17,191 nucleotides of DNA from Candidatus Cloacimonadota bacterium (GCA_011043895.1 DRBZ01000059.1:1-17191), one strand, 5' to 3'. Positions 1-8,771 are shown, counted from the stretch's first letter. Notes: generated by a model not told the origin, from the sequence alone. A program made the numbers and translations.

Positions 1-777
1 GGTATTGTATATTGAAAGGGTGTAATTTTCCACTCTTTCGTAATCCGCTGTTATGAGCAATATTTCTGTCTCATTGTTAAAAGGATTGGGTGTGTTTTGA
101 AAGAGATACAAACTATGAATAAACGAAGTATCCGGTTGGTCTATGCCATATCCTTGATATTCATACGCACCGATATCTATCCTTCCATTATAAATCCTTT
201 GATTACCTGCTAAGTCCGTTGCAGGTAGATTCAGCCCGGTTGTGTCCGGCGTGCCTGCATCGATGCAAGGTGAATCTTGGGATAACTCATAGCTGAATGG
301 CTCTCCACCAACAAACAGCGGGTCTTGGTCTATGTTGCCGTCTCCCCAATTATATGTACCGTTCCCATTTGTATGGATACCGTTTTCTCCATTTCTGATG
401 TCGGTATATGATACTTCTACATAACTCTGCCCTCCTGTACCATAATATATCTCATTTCCTTCATTCCATAATATACAATTTATTAAATCTAATAATTGAT
501 TGTCACTTACATGAATAGCTCCCTGTGGATTACTATGATCACTTATTGTAACGTTGATGAATTCTTTCGTTCCGCTTGTAACATATGCAGCTCCATATTG
601 TTGCCCATTATTATTACATAAAGTGCAATTTAAGAACTTAGAGCTACCACACACAATTCCTCCGGTTCCACCATAAGGATCGGTTCCAATATTATTAGAA
701 ATATTACAATTGATGAAAACAGGATTACTGTTGCTAATAAAAGCACCACCTCCGAGTGTAACTATGTGAATTTGTTC
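1..777 (-). pseudogene. 3' part of a beta-helix secreted protein with C-terminal sorting domain (5'-broken, runs off the window)
   Basis: The minus strand is open for 259 codons from 777 to the window edge. It reads as a right-handed parallel beta-helix: repeated Gly/Asn-rich coils such as GGGAFISNSNPVFINCNISNN. The helix closes with the motif DSPCIDAGTPD...LAGNQRIYNGRIDIGAYEY, typical of the choice-of-anchor / beta-helix cap. A linker and the start of a FlgD-like sorting domain follow (QNTPNPFNNETEI...LSIYNT); its end lies beyond base 1. Such proteins are exported and attached to the cell surface. The frame is bounded upstream by TAA at 778-780, contains no ATG, and has no signal peptide. 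A short start (ATG 792-794 behind AAGGA) opens another frame and stops after ten codons at 762-764. I read this as a truncated or frameshifted gene; a sequencing error at the junction is possible. Confidence 0.75.
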
Positions 778-1021
778 TTAATACTTACGTCCATTATTTT
801 TCCTTTTCAGGTTTTATAATTAAATTGAGAGTTGGTTTTACAAAAATTTTTGTCAAATATAATTCTCACTTTTCTCATTACCCTCCTTTCTTCATGTTTT
901 AGAATAAGCGGTATGTTTTGTCGGAATCTCCACGAAAAGATATAGATGTTTCACAAAGATTAAAAAATACAATTAATAATTGCCTAATTTGTAAAAATAA
1001 TTCTAGGATCAGTAAATCGAA
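778..1021. other. Intergenic region between M16 protease gene and the beta-helix remnant
   Basis: This is AT-rich non-coding sequence. It holds the ten-codon minus-strand ORF at 762-794 that may be the damaged start of the beta-helix gene. It also holds a perfect 14-base palindrome, ACAAAAATTTTTGT, at 840-853, and a small dyad, CAATTAATAATTG, at 970-982 followed on the minus strand by a T-rich run. That dyad is the only terminator-like signal after the M16 gene, and it is weak. A TTGACA hexamer lies next to the 14-base palindrome on the minus strand, but no -10 box is well spaced from it. Confidence 0.45.
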
Positions 1022-2263
1022 TTAATTCCCATTTGTGGAACGAAGTATCGTAGTAACGTAATCCACTCCGTCAAATAATCGAATAGCAAGTTCCTGTAAA
1101 TCTTCAGGTGTGATCTTTTCAATGTTTTTTATCACCTTATCAATAGGATAAACTTCTTTCAGATAAATGTATTGCTTTGCCAGACGATTCATACGTGCAG
1201 AGGTGCTTTCAAGTCCTATCAAAATACTTGATTTTAATAATGCTTTAGTTCGCTGTAATTCGGTCTCATCAACCTTCTCATGAACCAATTTATCTACTTC
1301 TTTATGAATCAGGTCGATACACATGTCACTATTCTTTGGATTTGTAGCAGCGTAGATTCCCATACATCCAGCATCATGAAAGAAATCTGTAAATGAGCCG
1401 ATATCATAAGAAATACCATATTCCTCACGAATATTCTGGAATAACCGGGAACTCATACCTCCTGATAAAATAGCGTTCAAGGCGAGAAGTTTATATCTAT
1501 CGCTATCAGTGTATGAAAATGTTCTTGTGCCGATGCAAAAGTGAGTCTGCTGATTTTTCTCAGTTGAATAGATTTTTTCAAATTCTTTAATTGGTTGTGG
1601 GGGATTTAATACTCGTTTTGTTGTTATTATATCCTTTTTGAATGTGAAGAACTGTTCAACATACTGCACAAGCTTCTTATGATCAATATATCCAGAGGCG
1701 GTTATCACGATTCTATCAGGAATATAGTTTTGTGTTATAAATTCGGTACAGATTTCCCGCTTGAAATTTAACACGTTTTCTTCGAAACCAGAAATTGGAT
1801 GACCAAGCGAATGTTTCGGGAATATATCTTCGTAAAATTTATCAAACAGGAGGTCACCGGGAGAATCCTTTATATCATTTATCTCATCGATAACCACTTC
1901 TTTTTCTTTCTCTAATTCTTCATCAGGGAAGGTAGAATGAAGAAGCAGATCGGATATCAGGTCTATACTCTGCTGTAAATGTTCTTCAAGACACCTGGCA
2001 TAGATGCATGTATATTCCTTGCTGGTATAGGCATTGACTGCGCCACCGAGGTATTCAAGGAAAAATGCTATATCTATTTTTGATCTATTCTTTGTACCTT
2101 TGAAGAGCATATGTTCAAGAAAATGTGCGATGCCGAGATTCGGAGGTGTTTCATCTCTGGATCCTGCATTGATCCACACGCCAACCGAGATTGATCGAAC
2201 ATGTTCTATATGTTCAGAGAGAACAGTGATACCATTATCAAGAACAGTCTTCTTGTAACTCAT
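1022..2263 (-). CDS. M16 family zinc metallopeptidase (insulinase / mitochondrial processing peptidase beta-like)
   Basis: This is a 413-residue single-unit M16 peptidase. The inverted zinc motif HFLEH occupies residues 47-51 (zinc ligands H47 and H51, catalytic E50). The distal ligand is E127 in VVIDEIND, 76 residues after H51, the usual spacing. The second half carries the inactive M16 C domain, including the SGGMSSRLFQNIREEYGISYDI segment near residues 268-290. Bacterial relatives (PqqL/YmxG/MPP-like) degrade or process small peptides; the substrate here is unknown. There is no signal peptide, so it is probably cytoplasmic. It is the last gene of the trkH-led run, and its ATG lies inside coaD (26-base overlap) without a clear Shine-Dalgarno, suggesting translational coupling. 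Confidence 0.93.
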   Translation of the reverse strand: MSYKKTVLDNGITVLSEHIEHVRSISVGVWINAGSRDETPPNLGIAHFLEHMLFKGTKNRSKIDIAFFLEYLGGAVNAYTSKEYTCIYARCLEEHLQQSIDLISDLLLHSTFPDEELEKEKEVVIDEINDIKDSPGDLLFDKFYEDIFPKHSLGHPISGFEENVLNFKREICTEFITQNYIPDRIVITASGYIDHKKLVQYVEQFFTFKKDIITTKRVLNPPQPIKEFEKIYSTEKNQQTHFCIGTRTFSYTDSDRYKLLALNAILSGGMSSRLFQNIREEYGISYDIGSFTDFFHDAGCMGIYAATNPKNSDMCIDLIHKEVDKLVHEKVDETELQRTKALLKSSILIGLESTSARMNRLAKQYIYLKEVYPIDKVIKNIEKITPEDLQELAIRLFDGVDYVTTILRSTNGN

Positions 2264-2753
2264 ACTTAACTTTTGTTTTGTATTTCAGTTCCATTTTTTC
2301 ACGTATTGTTTCAGGCACATATTCCTTGATCGAACCCCCAGTACTGATGATCTGTTTTACCAGACTGGAACTCAGGTAGAGGTATTTACTTTGCGGTATA
2401 AGAAAAACAGTTTCAATCTCTTCGCTGAGTGTTCTGTTTGCAAGAGCGATCTGCAATTCATATTCAAAATCAGAAACCGCACGTAATCCACGGATCATAA
2501 CTTTACTGTTCCTCTTACGAACATAATCAACGACCAGACCTGTGAAAGACTCAATGATAACATTAGGAAGATGTTTTGTCGCTTCTCGGGCAAGTTCAAT
2601 CCGTTCTGTTAGAGAAAAAAGGCATTCCTTATATGTTTCTTTTGCTACGCCAATGATGACTTCATCAAATATCTTTGATGCACGCTCGATGATGTCAACA
2701 TGTCCATACGTGATCGGATCAAAGGTTCCGGGATATATCGCAGTCTTTTCCAT
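2238..2753 (-). CDS. coaD: Phosphopantetheine adenylyltransferase
   Basis: CoaD joins ATP and 4'-phosphopantetheine to give dephospho-CoA, the fourth step of coenzyme A synthesis, in the cytoplasm. The 171-residue protein has the normal length. It shows the nucleotidyltransferase motif YPGTFDPITYGH at residues 7-18 (T10 and H18 of the T/HxGH signature), the substrate loop IRGLRAVSDFEYELQIALANR at about 87-107, and the C-terminal YLSSSLVKQI (126-135), equivalent to the ISSTxVR motif. The start is well supported: an AAGGAG Shine-Dalgarno lies four bases before ATG 2753 and overlaps the stop codon of the upstream aminopeptidase. The 3' end overlaps the M16 gene. Confidence 0.97.
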   Translation of the reverse strand: MEKTAIYPGTFDPITYGHVDIIERASKIFDEVIIGVAKETYKECLFSLTERIELAREATKHLPNVIIESFTGLVVDYVRKRNSKVMIRGLRAVSDFEYELQIALANRTLSEEIETVFLIPQSKYLYLSSSLVKQIISTGGSIKEYVPETIREKMELKYKTKVKYELQEDCS

Positions 2754-2761
2754 GATTCTCC

Positions 2762-3994
2762 TTATTTATGATGCATAATAGCTTCGATTTCGTCAACCTC
2801 TTTTGGGATTATTGAAGATAGATTTTCATAGCCATCTTGCGTGACGAGTACATCATCTTCAATCCTGACACCAATTCCTTCTTCGGGAATATATATTCCT
2901 GGCTCGACTGTTATCACCCAGCCCTTTTCCAGCTTTTTGGATCGATCTACCAGGTCATGTGCAGCAAGACCGAGGGTGTGACTTACTCCGTGCATATAGT
3001 ACTTCTTGAATTCCTCATCCTTTTTAATAAGGTTCAATTCCTTGAGTGCTTTCTTCATCAGTTTGATGGTCTCATCCTGAAGGTTTTTGAGTGTAAGTCC
3101 AGGTTTCACTTTTTTGATAATAGCTTTATTGATTGCCAGAACCGCCTCATACACTTCTCTCTGGCGTGTAGAGAAAGTTCCATTTGCAGGGAATGTTCTT
3201 GTAATATCCGCACAATATTCGTTCCATTTCGCACCAACATCCACTAATACAAGATCATCCTTTCCTACTTTCCCATTGTTTTTCTCATAGTGGAGTATAG
3301 TTGCATTTTCCCCGCTGGCGATAATAGGGGAGAACGCCATTTGTTTCGCATTGTTCTTCACGCACTCAAATCTGAAATGTGCTTCAAGTTCATATTCCAT
3401 CATACCTGGCTTAGTATGATTCATAACATTTAGGATCGCTTCATGTGTAATCCGAATTGCCTTTCTCATCTCCTCAATTTCTGCTTTTTTCTTTGCTGCA
3501 CGAAGCTGTGTAAGTAATTGCCCAGGATCTTGTATCGTAAGTGTTGGGTAGTGAGTGGTAATTTGCTTGAGCTGATAGAGTGAATCTGATAGATTTGATC
3601 CGATTTTACTGGATATGTGATCGTAATAGCAAACCTCATTGGATAAAGCAATTGGATGAATCACATTTGGAAATTCGTCTATGTAATATACCTTTTCAAT
3701 TCCTGATATTTCCTGTGCGTCATTTTTTGACAGCTTCTTACCAATCCATACTTCCATCTCTGGAATATTTCGCTCGATGAACAACATTGAATGAGATTTT
3801 TTTCCATGTTTTGCAACGATGAGTTGGGCATTTGCAACCTTGAGTCCTGTTAAATAGAAGAAATTAGCATCCTGAACGAATTCTCCGGGCAAATTTCCTG
3901 TATCTGCTCTCGTTGCTGAGAAGATAGCAAAGCTTTTATCTGGCATGAGTTTAGACATGGCTTTTCTATTTGAAATATAAAATTGTTTTTTCAT
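2762..3994 (-). CDS. pepP: Xaa-Pro aminopeptidase, M24 family
   Basis: This enzyme removes N-terminal residues that precede proline. With ATG at 3994 it has 410 residues. An AMP_N domain (about 1-130, including NFFYLTGL) precedes the pita-bread M24 domain (about 170-405). All five metal ligands are visible: D252 in VDVGA, D263 in ADITRT, H339 in HGVSHTLGL, E364 in VEPG and E379 in RIEDD; H335 and H346 match the supporting active-site histidines. The frame is open to a TTG at 4048, but the ATG at 3994 is preferred: GGTGA precedes it by four bases and the homologous region begins there. It lies 81 bases after rluD and 8 bases before coaD. The gene symbol is by family; PepQ-like specificity is not fully excluded. 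Confidence 0.92.
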   Translation of the reverse strand: MKKQFYISNRKAMSKLMPDKSFAIFSATRADTGNLPGEFVQDANFFYLTGLKVANAQLIVAKHGKKSHSMLFIERNIPEMEVWIGKKLSKNDAQEISGIEKVYYIDEFPNVIHPIALSNEVCYYDHISSKIGSNLSDSLYQLKQITTHYPTLTIQDPGQLLTQLRAAKKKAEIEEMRKAIRITHEAILNVMNHTKPGMMEYELEAHFRFECVKNNAKQMAFSPIIASGENATILHYEKNNGKVGKDDLVLVDVGAKWNEYCADITRTFPANGTFSTRQREVYEAVLAINKAIIKKVKPGLTLKNLQDETIKLMKKALKELNLIKKDEEFKKYYMHGVSHTLGLAAHDLVDRSKKLEKGWVITVEPGIYIPEEGIGVRIEDDVLVTQDGYENLSSIIPKEVDEIEAIMHHK

Positions 3995-4075
3995 AGGTTC
4001 ACCGTATAATTTTTTTACATAACTTTGAAATGAGGAACAGGTTGGCAATTTTTTTTTAATTTCTAGGATAAATGT

Positions 4076-5104
4076 CTATTTATAATAGAAGGTTTTTCGT
4101 GCGATATTGAGCACATTATCCATGTCAGGTGGAATAGGACTTGTTACCGAGATCATTTTATTTGTGATAGGATGAATGAAAGATAGTTGATGCGCATGTA
4201 AGGCTTGCCTGTGCAGAGTATGACGAAGCATGTGTCTTATGAGTTTCTTTGTTTGATCGGGAACAAGATTGAGCATCTGCTTCTTGTTCGAATAATAGTA
4301 ATCTCCCATTACCGGATGATGGAAGAATGAGAAATGTACGCGGATCTGATGAGTTCGTCCTGTTTCGAGGTAAATTTTCGTAACATCAAAACCGGGATAG
4401 CGCTCGATAACTTCGTAATGAGTGATTGCAAGTTTTCCATCCTCGAGTACTGCCATCTTTCTTTTGTTGCGTGGATTTCTGCCATAATATGTTCTAATCG
4501 ATCCCTCGCTTGGTTCAAAATTACCCATTGTGTAGGCGATATAAATTTTCTCTATCTCATGATTATGGAAAAGATTTTTCAATTTTGCGTGCACAAAATC
4601 ATTTTTTGCTACGATGATAAGTCCTGAAGTATCCTTATCAAGGCGATGAACAATACCCGGTCTGAGTGGATCATCAGATTTTGAAAGAGTCTTCAAATGA
4701 TACATGATAGCATTGACCAGAGTGCCTTCATAATGTCCCGGTGCTGGATGAACAACCATACCAGCTGGCTTGTCTACTATTGCAATATGTTCATCTTGGT
4801 AAACAAATTTCAGCTCAATATTTTCCGCGACAATATCTTTATCCGGAGGAACTGGAATTCGGATATGTATGATATCACCTTTTTGGACTGGATAACTCTT
4901 TTTTACGATAGCATCATCAACAGTTATATAGTCATCTTCCAGAAGGCGGTCTATAAAACTTCGCGAGTGTAGTGCTTCTAATTCAAGAGACGCGAGGTAT
5001 TTATCTATTCGAACATGCTCCTCAGAATCCACTACAAGTGTGATATCAGAATCAATATTATCCCTCAGATTTTCTTTTTCCATCTTCGGATCGTGGTAGT
5101 TCAT
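4076..5104 (-). CDS. rluD: Pseudouridine synthase, RluD/RluA family
   Basis: The protein isomerises uridine to pseudouridine in RNA. In this family RluD acts on helix 69 of 23S rRNA, and RluA or RluC on other sites. The 342-residue protein has an S4 RNA-binding domain (about 31-85) and then the catalytic domain with HRLDKDTSG at 153-161, where D156 is the catalytic aspartate. The later ETGRTHQIRVHF motif is also present. An S4 domain plus this length favours RluD (or RluC), but exact target choice cannot be read from sequence. The ATG at 5104 overlaps the PAS-protein gene by 47 bases. A second in-frame ATG at 5083 gives a protein seven residues shorter. Neither has a strong Shine-Dalgarno, so the start is uncertain. 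Confidence 0.92.
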   Translation of the reverse strand: MNYHDPKMEKENLRDNIDSDITLVVDSEEHVRIDKYLASLELEALHSRSFIDRLLEDDYITVDDAIVKKSYPVQKGDIIHIRIPVPPDKDIVAENIELKFVYQDEHIAIVDKPAGMVVHPAPGHYEGTLVNAIMYHLKTLSKSDDPLRPGIVHRLDKDTSGLIIVAKNDFVHAKLKNLFHNHEIEKIYIAYTMGNFEPSEGSIRTYYGRNPRNKRKMAVLEDGKLAITHYEVIERYPGFDVTKIYLETGRTHQIRVHFSFFHHPVMGDYYYSNKKQMLNLVPDQTKKLIRHMLRHTLHRQALHAHQLSFIHPITNKMISVTSPIPPDMDNVLNIARKTFYYK

Positions 5105-5831
5105 ATAATTTCTTCAGGTCTATACCAGTGAGCACAAAAACCATTCCTCTTACTTCTCCCTTGTCGTCATGTATGATACCAACATGAAAGGACACATGTT
5201 TCTTTATCTTTTGAATATATATTTTACGTTCTGAGATGAGTATTCTTTGAGAAGATGCTTCCTGAAAGAATTTCTTTACTTCTGCTTCGTAATGGAAGTC
5301 AAGCAGTGGCGGTTGATCCTCTGCAGATACTACCCCAAGAAGGTTTTGTGCGTGTTTGTTTATCATCACAATTTTATCTTTCTCATTAGTTATAAGAATG
5401 CCATCATCTGTCTGTTCCATAATAAAATTGATCCTTTGCACATATTCGAGGATCTTACCTTTCTTTTCTTTATCGAAAAGCTTGAGGTTATTTATCATAA
5501 TGTTCGTAGAAGTAATAAGCTTGGCAACAGGTCCGCGATGGTATTCTTCCGGAATTGAGATATCGTACTTTCCTCGCCTTAACTCCTCAAATACAGATTC
5601 GATAGGTTTAAGAGATTGGTGTAGGATCATCGGGACGTAGAAAAGTAGCATGATACCGAGAATGATCTCGATAAATAAGAAAATATACTGGACTGTTGCG
5701 ATCCTCTCTTGTATGAAATCTGGTATCATATTTGAATTTATCTTGTATAGGATGAAACAAGCGTTTATAATGAGAATTGCAAGTAATATTATAACAATTA
5801 TTCGTAATTTGTCCTGAAATGTTAAATGCAT
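5058..5831 (-). CDS. Membrane HAMP-PAS sensor protein lacking a kinase domain
   Basis: This 257-residue protein has two membrane helices (about 9-31 and 47-71). A HAMP-like linker follows (about 72-125, ending in a charged coiled segment), then one PAS domain (about 135-240, with ITNEKDKIVMINKHAQNLLGV typical of a PAS fold start). Only about 15 residues come between the two helices, so there is almost no extracellular domain. It stops within 20 residues of the PAS domain, where a histidine-kinase dimerisation domain would normally begin. GGAGA lies a few bases before the ATG, and the gene starts 12 bases after trkA. Its 3' end overlaps rluD. I infer a role in sensing membrane or redox state, perhaps for the Trk system. 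A degraded kinase is the alternative. Confidence 0.8.
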   Translation of the reverse strand: MHLTFQDKLRIIVIILLAILIINACFILYKINSNMIPDFIQERIATVQYIFLFIEIILGIMLLFYVPMILHQSLKPIESVFEELRRGKYDISIPEEYHRGPVAKLITSTNIMINNLKLFDKEKKGKILEYVQRINFIMEQTDDGILITNEKDKIVMINKHAQNLLGVVSAEDQPPLLDFHYEAEVKKFFQEASSQRILISERKIYIQKIKKHVSFHVGIIHDDKGEVRGMVFVLTGIDLKKLYELPRSEDGKRKSEG

Positions 5832-5843
5832 GGTATCTCCAAA

Positions 5844-6554
5844 TTATTCCTTTGTTTGCCGTTTCTCAGACAATCTTATCAGTCTATCTACATCATTGTT
5901 TTTACCAATAATTAAAATTCGATCTGATTCTTGCAGCATATCATCGCCTGAAGGAATGACATTGGTCTCTTCGAGAAGGACGTTATTTCCGAATTCATCA
6001 ACAGTGGGCTCAGATCGTTTAATCGCAATAATACTTATGTTGTATTTATTCCTTACATCAAGGTCTTTCAAAGTCTTACCCACAAAGAATGAAGGAACAG
6101 TTATCTCTACAAGACTGTGTTCTTTGGATATTTCAGTGTAATTAAAGATATGTTGTGAGGTCAGAAGATTTGCTATTTCCCGTCCAACATATTGCTCTGG
6201 AAATATCGTGCGTTGAACGCCCATGATAGAGAGTATCCTCGAATGGAGCTCGCTATCAACCTTAGCATAAACCTTACTTACACCAATTTTTCTGAGAATA
6301 GCAGCAGTGAGAACACTTACTTCGATGTTTTCCCCAATAGCTATAACCGCTGCATCCACGTTCGTGATATCTATTGCACGAAGCGCTTGTTCATCAGTAG
6401 AATCCAGGCAAACGGCATTAGTAGCAAAATTTCGTACTTCTTCGACCTTTTTTTCATCATTATCGATCGCAATGACGTCTGCTCCTTTTTTAATCAATGT
6501 TTCAGCAATAGTGCTACCAAATCTTCCTAAACCAATTACAGCAAATTGAGCCAT
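5844..6554 (-). CDS. trkA: Trk/Ktr potassium transport regulatory subunit (RCK domain)
   Basis: TrkA/KtrA proteins form a cytoplasmic ring under the TrkH/KtrB channel and gate it on binding ATP/ADP or NAD(H). This copy has 236 residues: one RCK_N Rossmann domain, with the nucleotide motif GLGRFG at 8-13 and the ribose-binding acidic residue D31 at the end of strand 2, followed by one RCK_C domain (about 140-230). A single RCK unit resembles KtrA rather than the double-unit E. coli TrkA. A GGAGG Shine-Dalgarno stands four bases before the ATG. It follows trkH by 21 bases, so channel and regulator are made together. Confidence 0.95.
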   Translation of the reverse strand: MAQFAVIGLGRFGSTIAETLIKKGADVIAIDNDEKKVEEVRNFATNAVCLDSTDEQALRAIDITNVDAAVIAIGENIEVSVLTAAILRKIGVSKVYAKVDSELHSRILSIMGVQRTIFPEQYVGREIANLLTSQHIFNYTEISKEHSLVEITVPSFFVGKTLKDLDVRNKYNISIIAIKRSEPTVDEFGNNVLLEETNVIPSGDDMLQESDRILIIGKNNDVDRLIRLSEKRQTKE

Positions 6555-6575
6555 TAATCCTCCATATTTTACCTG

Positions 6576-8288
6576 TTAACCAATAGCAATATTCTCATGT
6601 GTATAATGATAATGAGCCCTTATTTTTTTCTCACTCAGGGCAAAGGCGATCGTTAATGGACCGACTCGCCCAAGATACATTAATGCAATAATCGCAAGTT
6701 TGCCGATGGATGTCAAGAGAGGAGTGATGCCCATTGAGAGTCCCACTGTGCCAAAGGCAGAAAATGCCTCGAAAATGATCTGTTCAAACTTGAAATCCTG
6801 TTTTGCTTCAGAGATAAAAAGCACAAGAATGAGTGTGACCAGTATAGACGCAGAGATCATCACAAGTGATATAACTTTTTTCTGCACATCAGGTGCTATG
6901 GAGCGATGAAAAACTTCGACATCTTCACGTCTTCGAATGATTGACCAGACAGAAAGTGCAAGAATGGCAAAACTGGTTGTTTTTATTCCACCACCGGTCG
7001 AACCGGGCGATGCACCAATGAACATAAGCACGATCATCAAAAGTACTGTTGCAAAACTGATCTTTGAAATATCCATCGTATTGAATCCAGCAGTCCTTGT
7101 CGTCACAGACTGGAATGTTGATGCGAGGACACCATTCTTAAGCGGAAGCTGCTGAAATTCAGTCTTATATTCAAATGTAAAGATGAGAATACTCCCTATA
7201 ATGATTAAAATTAATGTTGTAACTATGACAATCTTTGAGTGAAGTGATAAAAATCTTATATGTTTTCTTCTAATGACATTTTTATACACATCAAGCATCA
7301 CAGTGAAACCGATACCACCCATAATGATTAGGGACATAATGACAACGTTGACGATCCAGCTTCCCTGAAATTTCATGAAGCTGTCTGGATAAAGACAGAA
7401 TCCAGCATTACAGAATGCAGAAACAGAGTGGAATAAACTGTGTCCGAAAATCTGAAGATTTGAAAAACCTTCGAAAAATGGATGTGCATGGAACTTAAGA
7501 TAGAGAACCATTCCTCCTATCAGCTCAAAAATCAAAGTAGTTACGATAATTGCTTTCAACAATTTTATGATACTGTCTTTTGTAGCTTCACCCAGTACAC
7601 CCTGAAGAAGCGATTGTCCCTGTAAGCTTATTTGCTTACCAAAAAGCATTATCAATGCAGTTGAGAATGTCATTATGCCAAGCCCACCAATTTGCATAAG
7701 TATCAATATAATTACATGCCCAAAAGTGGAAAAATCTTTCCCTGTATCCAGAACGATCAATCCTGTGACACAGGTTGCAGAAGTTGCGGTAAATGCAGCG
7801 TCGATCAGACCGATACTTTCGCCACTCGATGATGCAAGAGGAAGAGTAAGAAAGGTTGTACCCAGAAGAATTATAAAGGCAAAGCTGATAAGTATGACCT
7901 TGGAGGGATGATTTCTGAATCGTGAAAAAAGGTTTACTGCTGGTTTTGTCGATGCAAGCATGTCAATGAGTATAATTATCTGTCTGAGAACGATATAGAC
8001 CTGAAATATAATGAGATTTTGAAAGAAAATGAAAGAAATGACAACCGCACAGAGATCTATAAAAATCTTCTTAATGTATTGAATATTTCCTTGATTATAT
8101 ATAATTTTAAAAATATTAAGAAGTGCGAAATAGAAGAGTAAAATTCTTGAATAGGATTCAAATTGAGAAATATACTCAGGATGGAACTGCTGATATATGA
8201 CAAAGAATCCCAGCACTATGGCGATAGGGAACATCAAGATTTCAAAAAATCGCCAATATTCTTTTCTGAAATAAATTCTTTCTAACAT
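6576..8288 (-). CDS. trkH: Trk/Ktr-type potassium channel-transporter, TrkH family
   Basis: This is the integral membrane subunit for potassium uptake. The four pseudo-repeats each carry a selectivity-filter turn: TCVTGL (172-177), CNAGF (293-297), TRTAGF (397-402) and GTVGL (513-517). The gating loop GASPGSTGGGIKTT lies at 425-438. At 570 residues it is longer than KtrB. The extra about 125 N-terminal residues hold roughly four hydrophobic segments ahead of the first filter unit, as in some TrkH relatives. It heads the seven-gene run and is directly followed by trkA. No Shine-Dalgarno is visible before ATG 8288, and the predicted transcript start is only a few bases upstream. Confidence 0.95.
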   Translation of the reverse strand: MLERIYFRKEYWRFFEILMFPIAIVLGFFVIYQQFHPEYISQFESYSRILLFYFALLNIFKIIYNQGNIQYIKKIFIDLCAVVISFIFFQNLIIFQVYIVLRQIIILIDMLASTKPAVNLFSRFRNHPSKVILISFAFIILLGTTFLTLPLASSSGESIGLIDAAFTATSATCVTGLIVLDTGKDFSTFGHVIILILMQIGGLGIMTFSTALIMLFGKQISLQGQSLLQGVLGEATKDSIIKLLKAIIVTTLIFELIGGMVLYLKFHAHPFFEGFSNLQIFGHSLFHSVSAFCNAGFCLYPDSFMKFQGSWIVNVVIMSLIIMGGIGFTVMLDVYKNVIRRKHIRFLSLHSKIVIVTTLILIIIGSILIFTFEYKTEFQQLPLKNGVLASTFQSVTTRTAGFNTMDISKISFATVLLMIVLMFIGASPGSTGGGIKTTSFAILALSVWSIIRRREDVEVFHRSIAPDVQKKVISLVMISASILVTLILVLFISEAKQDFKFEQIIFEAFSAFGTVGLSMGITPLLTSIGKLAIIALMYLGRVGPLTIAFALSEKKIRAHYHYTHENIAIG

Positions 8289-8302
8289 AATTATCAGAAA
8301 GC

Positions 8303-8331
8303 AAAATATTTTTTGCGAACGGGAATGTCAA
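8303..8331 (-). promoter_or_regulatory. Candidate sigma-70-type promoter for the trkH operon
   Basis: On the minus strand a perfect TTGACA (8326-8331) is followed, after exactly 17 bases, by TATTTT (8303-8308, four of six matches to TATAAT). Initiation would fall near 8296, only about eight bases before the trkH ATG at 8288. A perfect inverted repeat GCAAAA-TATT-TTTTGC (8301-8316) covers the -10 box and could be an operator. This is a sequence match only. Confidence 0.6.
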
Positions 8332-8341
8332 CTAAGTTGAG

Positions 8342-8357
8342 AAAACCAGATGGTTTT
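8342..8357 (-). terminator. Weak terminator-like hairpin after rplS
   Basis: The arms AAAACCA and TGGTTTT form a stem on either strand. On the rplS transcript the 3' arm runs into a short TTTTCTC tract. The stem is AT-rich with only two G-C pairs, so termination would be inefficient. It lies between the rplS stop and the trkH promoter, the expected place for an operon boundary. Confidence 0.4.
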
Positions 8358-8384
8358 TTGCTAACTTTTTTCTTGTAATCTCTC

Positions 8385-8771
8385 TTATTCGGTGGTTTCT
8401 TTTTCCTTTTTTGTGGTTTTGCCGATAGGTTTCTTCCCTCTTTTCACTTTGGTACTTTTACTTCGCAATTTTCTGAGATAGAATAGTTTTGCTCGACGTA
8501 CATCACCATAACTGACAACTTCGATCTTCTGTATCAATGGTGAATAAAGGGGAAAGATCCTTTCCACTGCTACACCATGACTGATCTTTCTTACTGTGAA
8601 AGTCTTATTGATGCCCGAACCCTTTTTTTGAATAACAATACCTTGAAAAACCTGAATTCGGGGTTTTTCAAATTCACGAATTGTATAATGTACTTTAATC
8701 GTATCGCCGGTTTTAAAATCCGGAAGCTCTCTATTCATTTGCGTTTGACCAACTTTATATAAAATATCCAT
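8385..8771 (-). CDS. rplS: Large-subunit ribosomal protein bL19
   Basis: bL19 sits at the interface of the two ribosomal subunits. The 128-residue protein matches the family throughout: FKTGDTIKVHY near the N terminus, IQVFQGIVIQKKGSGINKTFTVRKIS (about 39-65), GVAVERIFPLYSPLIQKIEVV and VRRAKLFYLRKLR. A Lys-rich C-terminal tail of about 20 residues extends beyond the core. GAGG precedes the ATG by six bases. It is the last gene of the rpsP operon, its usual position. Confidence 0.97.
   Translation of the reverse strand: MDILYKVGQTQMNRELPDFKTGDTIKVHYTIREFEKPRIQVFQGIVIQKKGSGINKTFTVRKISHGVAVERIFPLYSPLIQKIEVVSYGDVRRAKLFYLRKLRSKSTKVKRGKKPIGKTTKKEKETTE

Noticed and set aside
970..982. A terminator after the M16 gene
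   Set aside because: The dyad is short and entirely AT except for its ends; a functional hairpin would be too weak to call.
2837..3247. A 136-codon plus-strand ORF opposite the aminopeptidase gene
   Set aside because: It is antisense to a clearly conserved gene with all catalytic residues, and it has no recognisable family or ribosome site.
3995..4048. Upstream TTG start for the aminopeptidase
   Set aside because: It lacks a Shine-Dalgarno, and the extra 18 residues precede the family start, whereas ATG 3994 has GGTGA in position.
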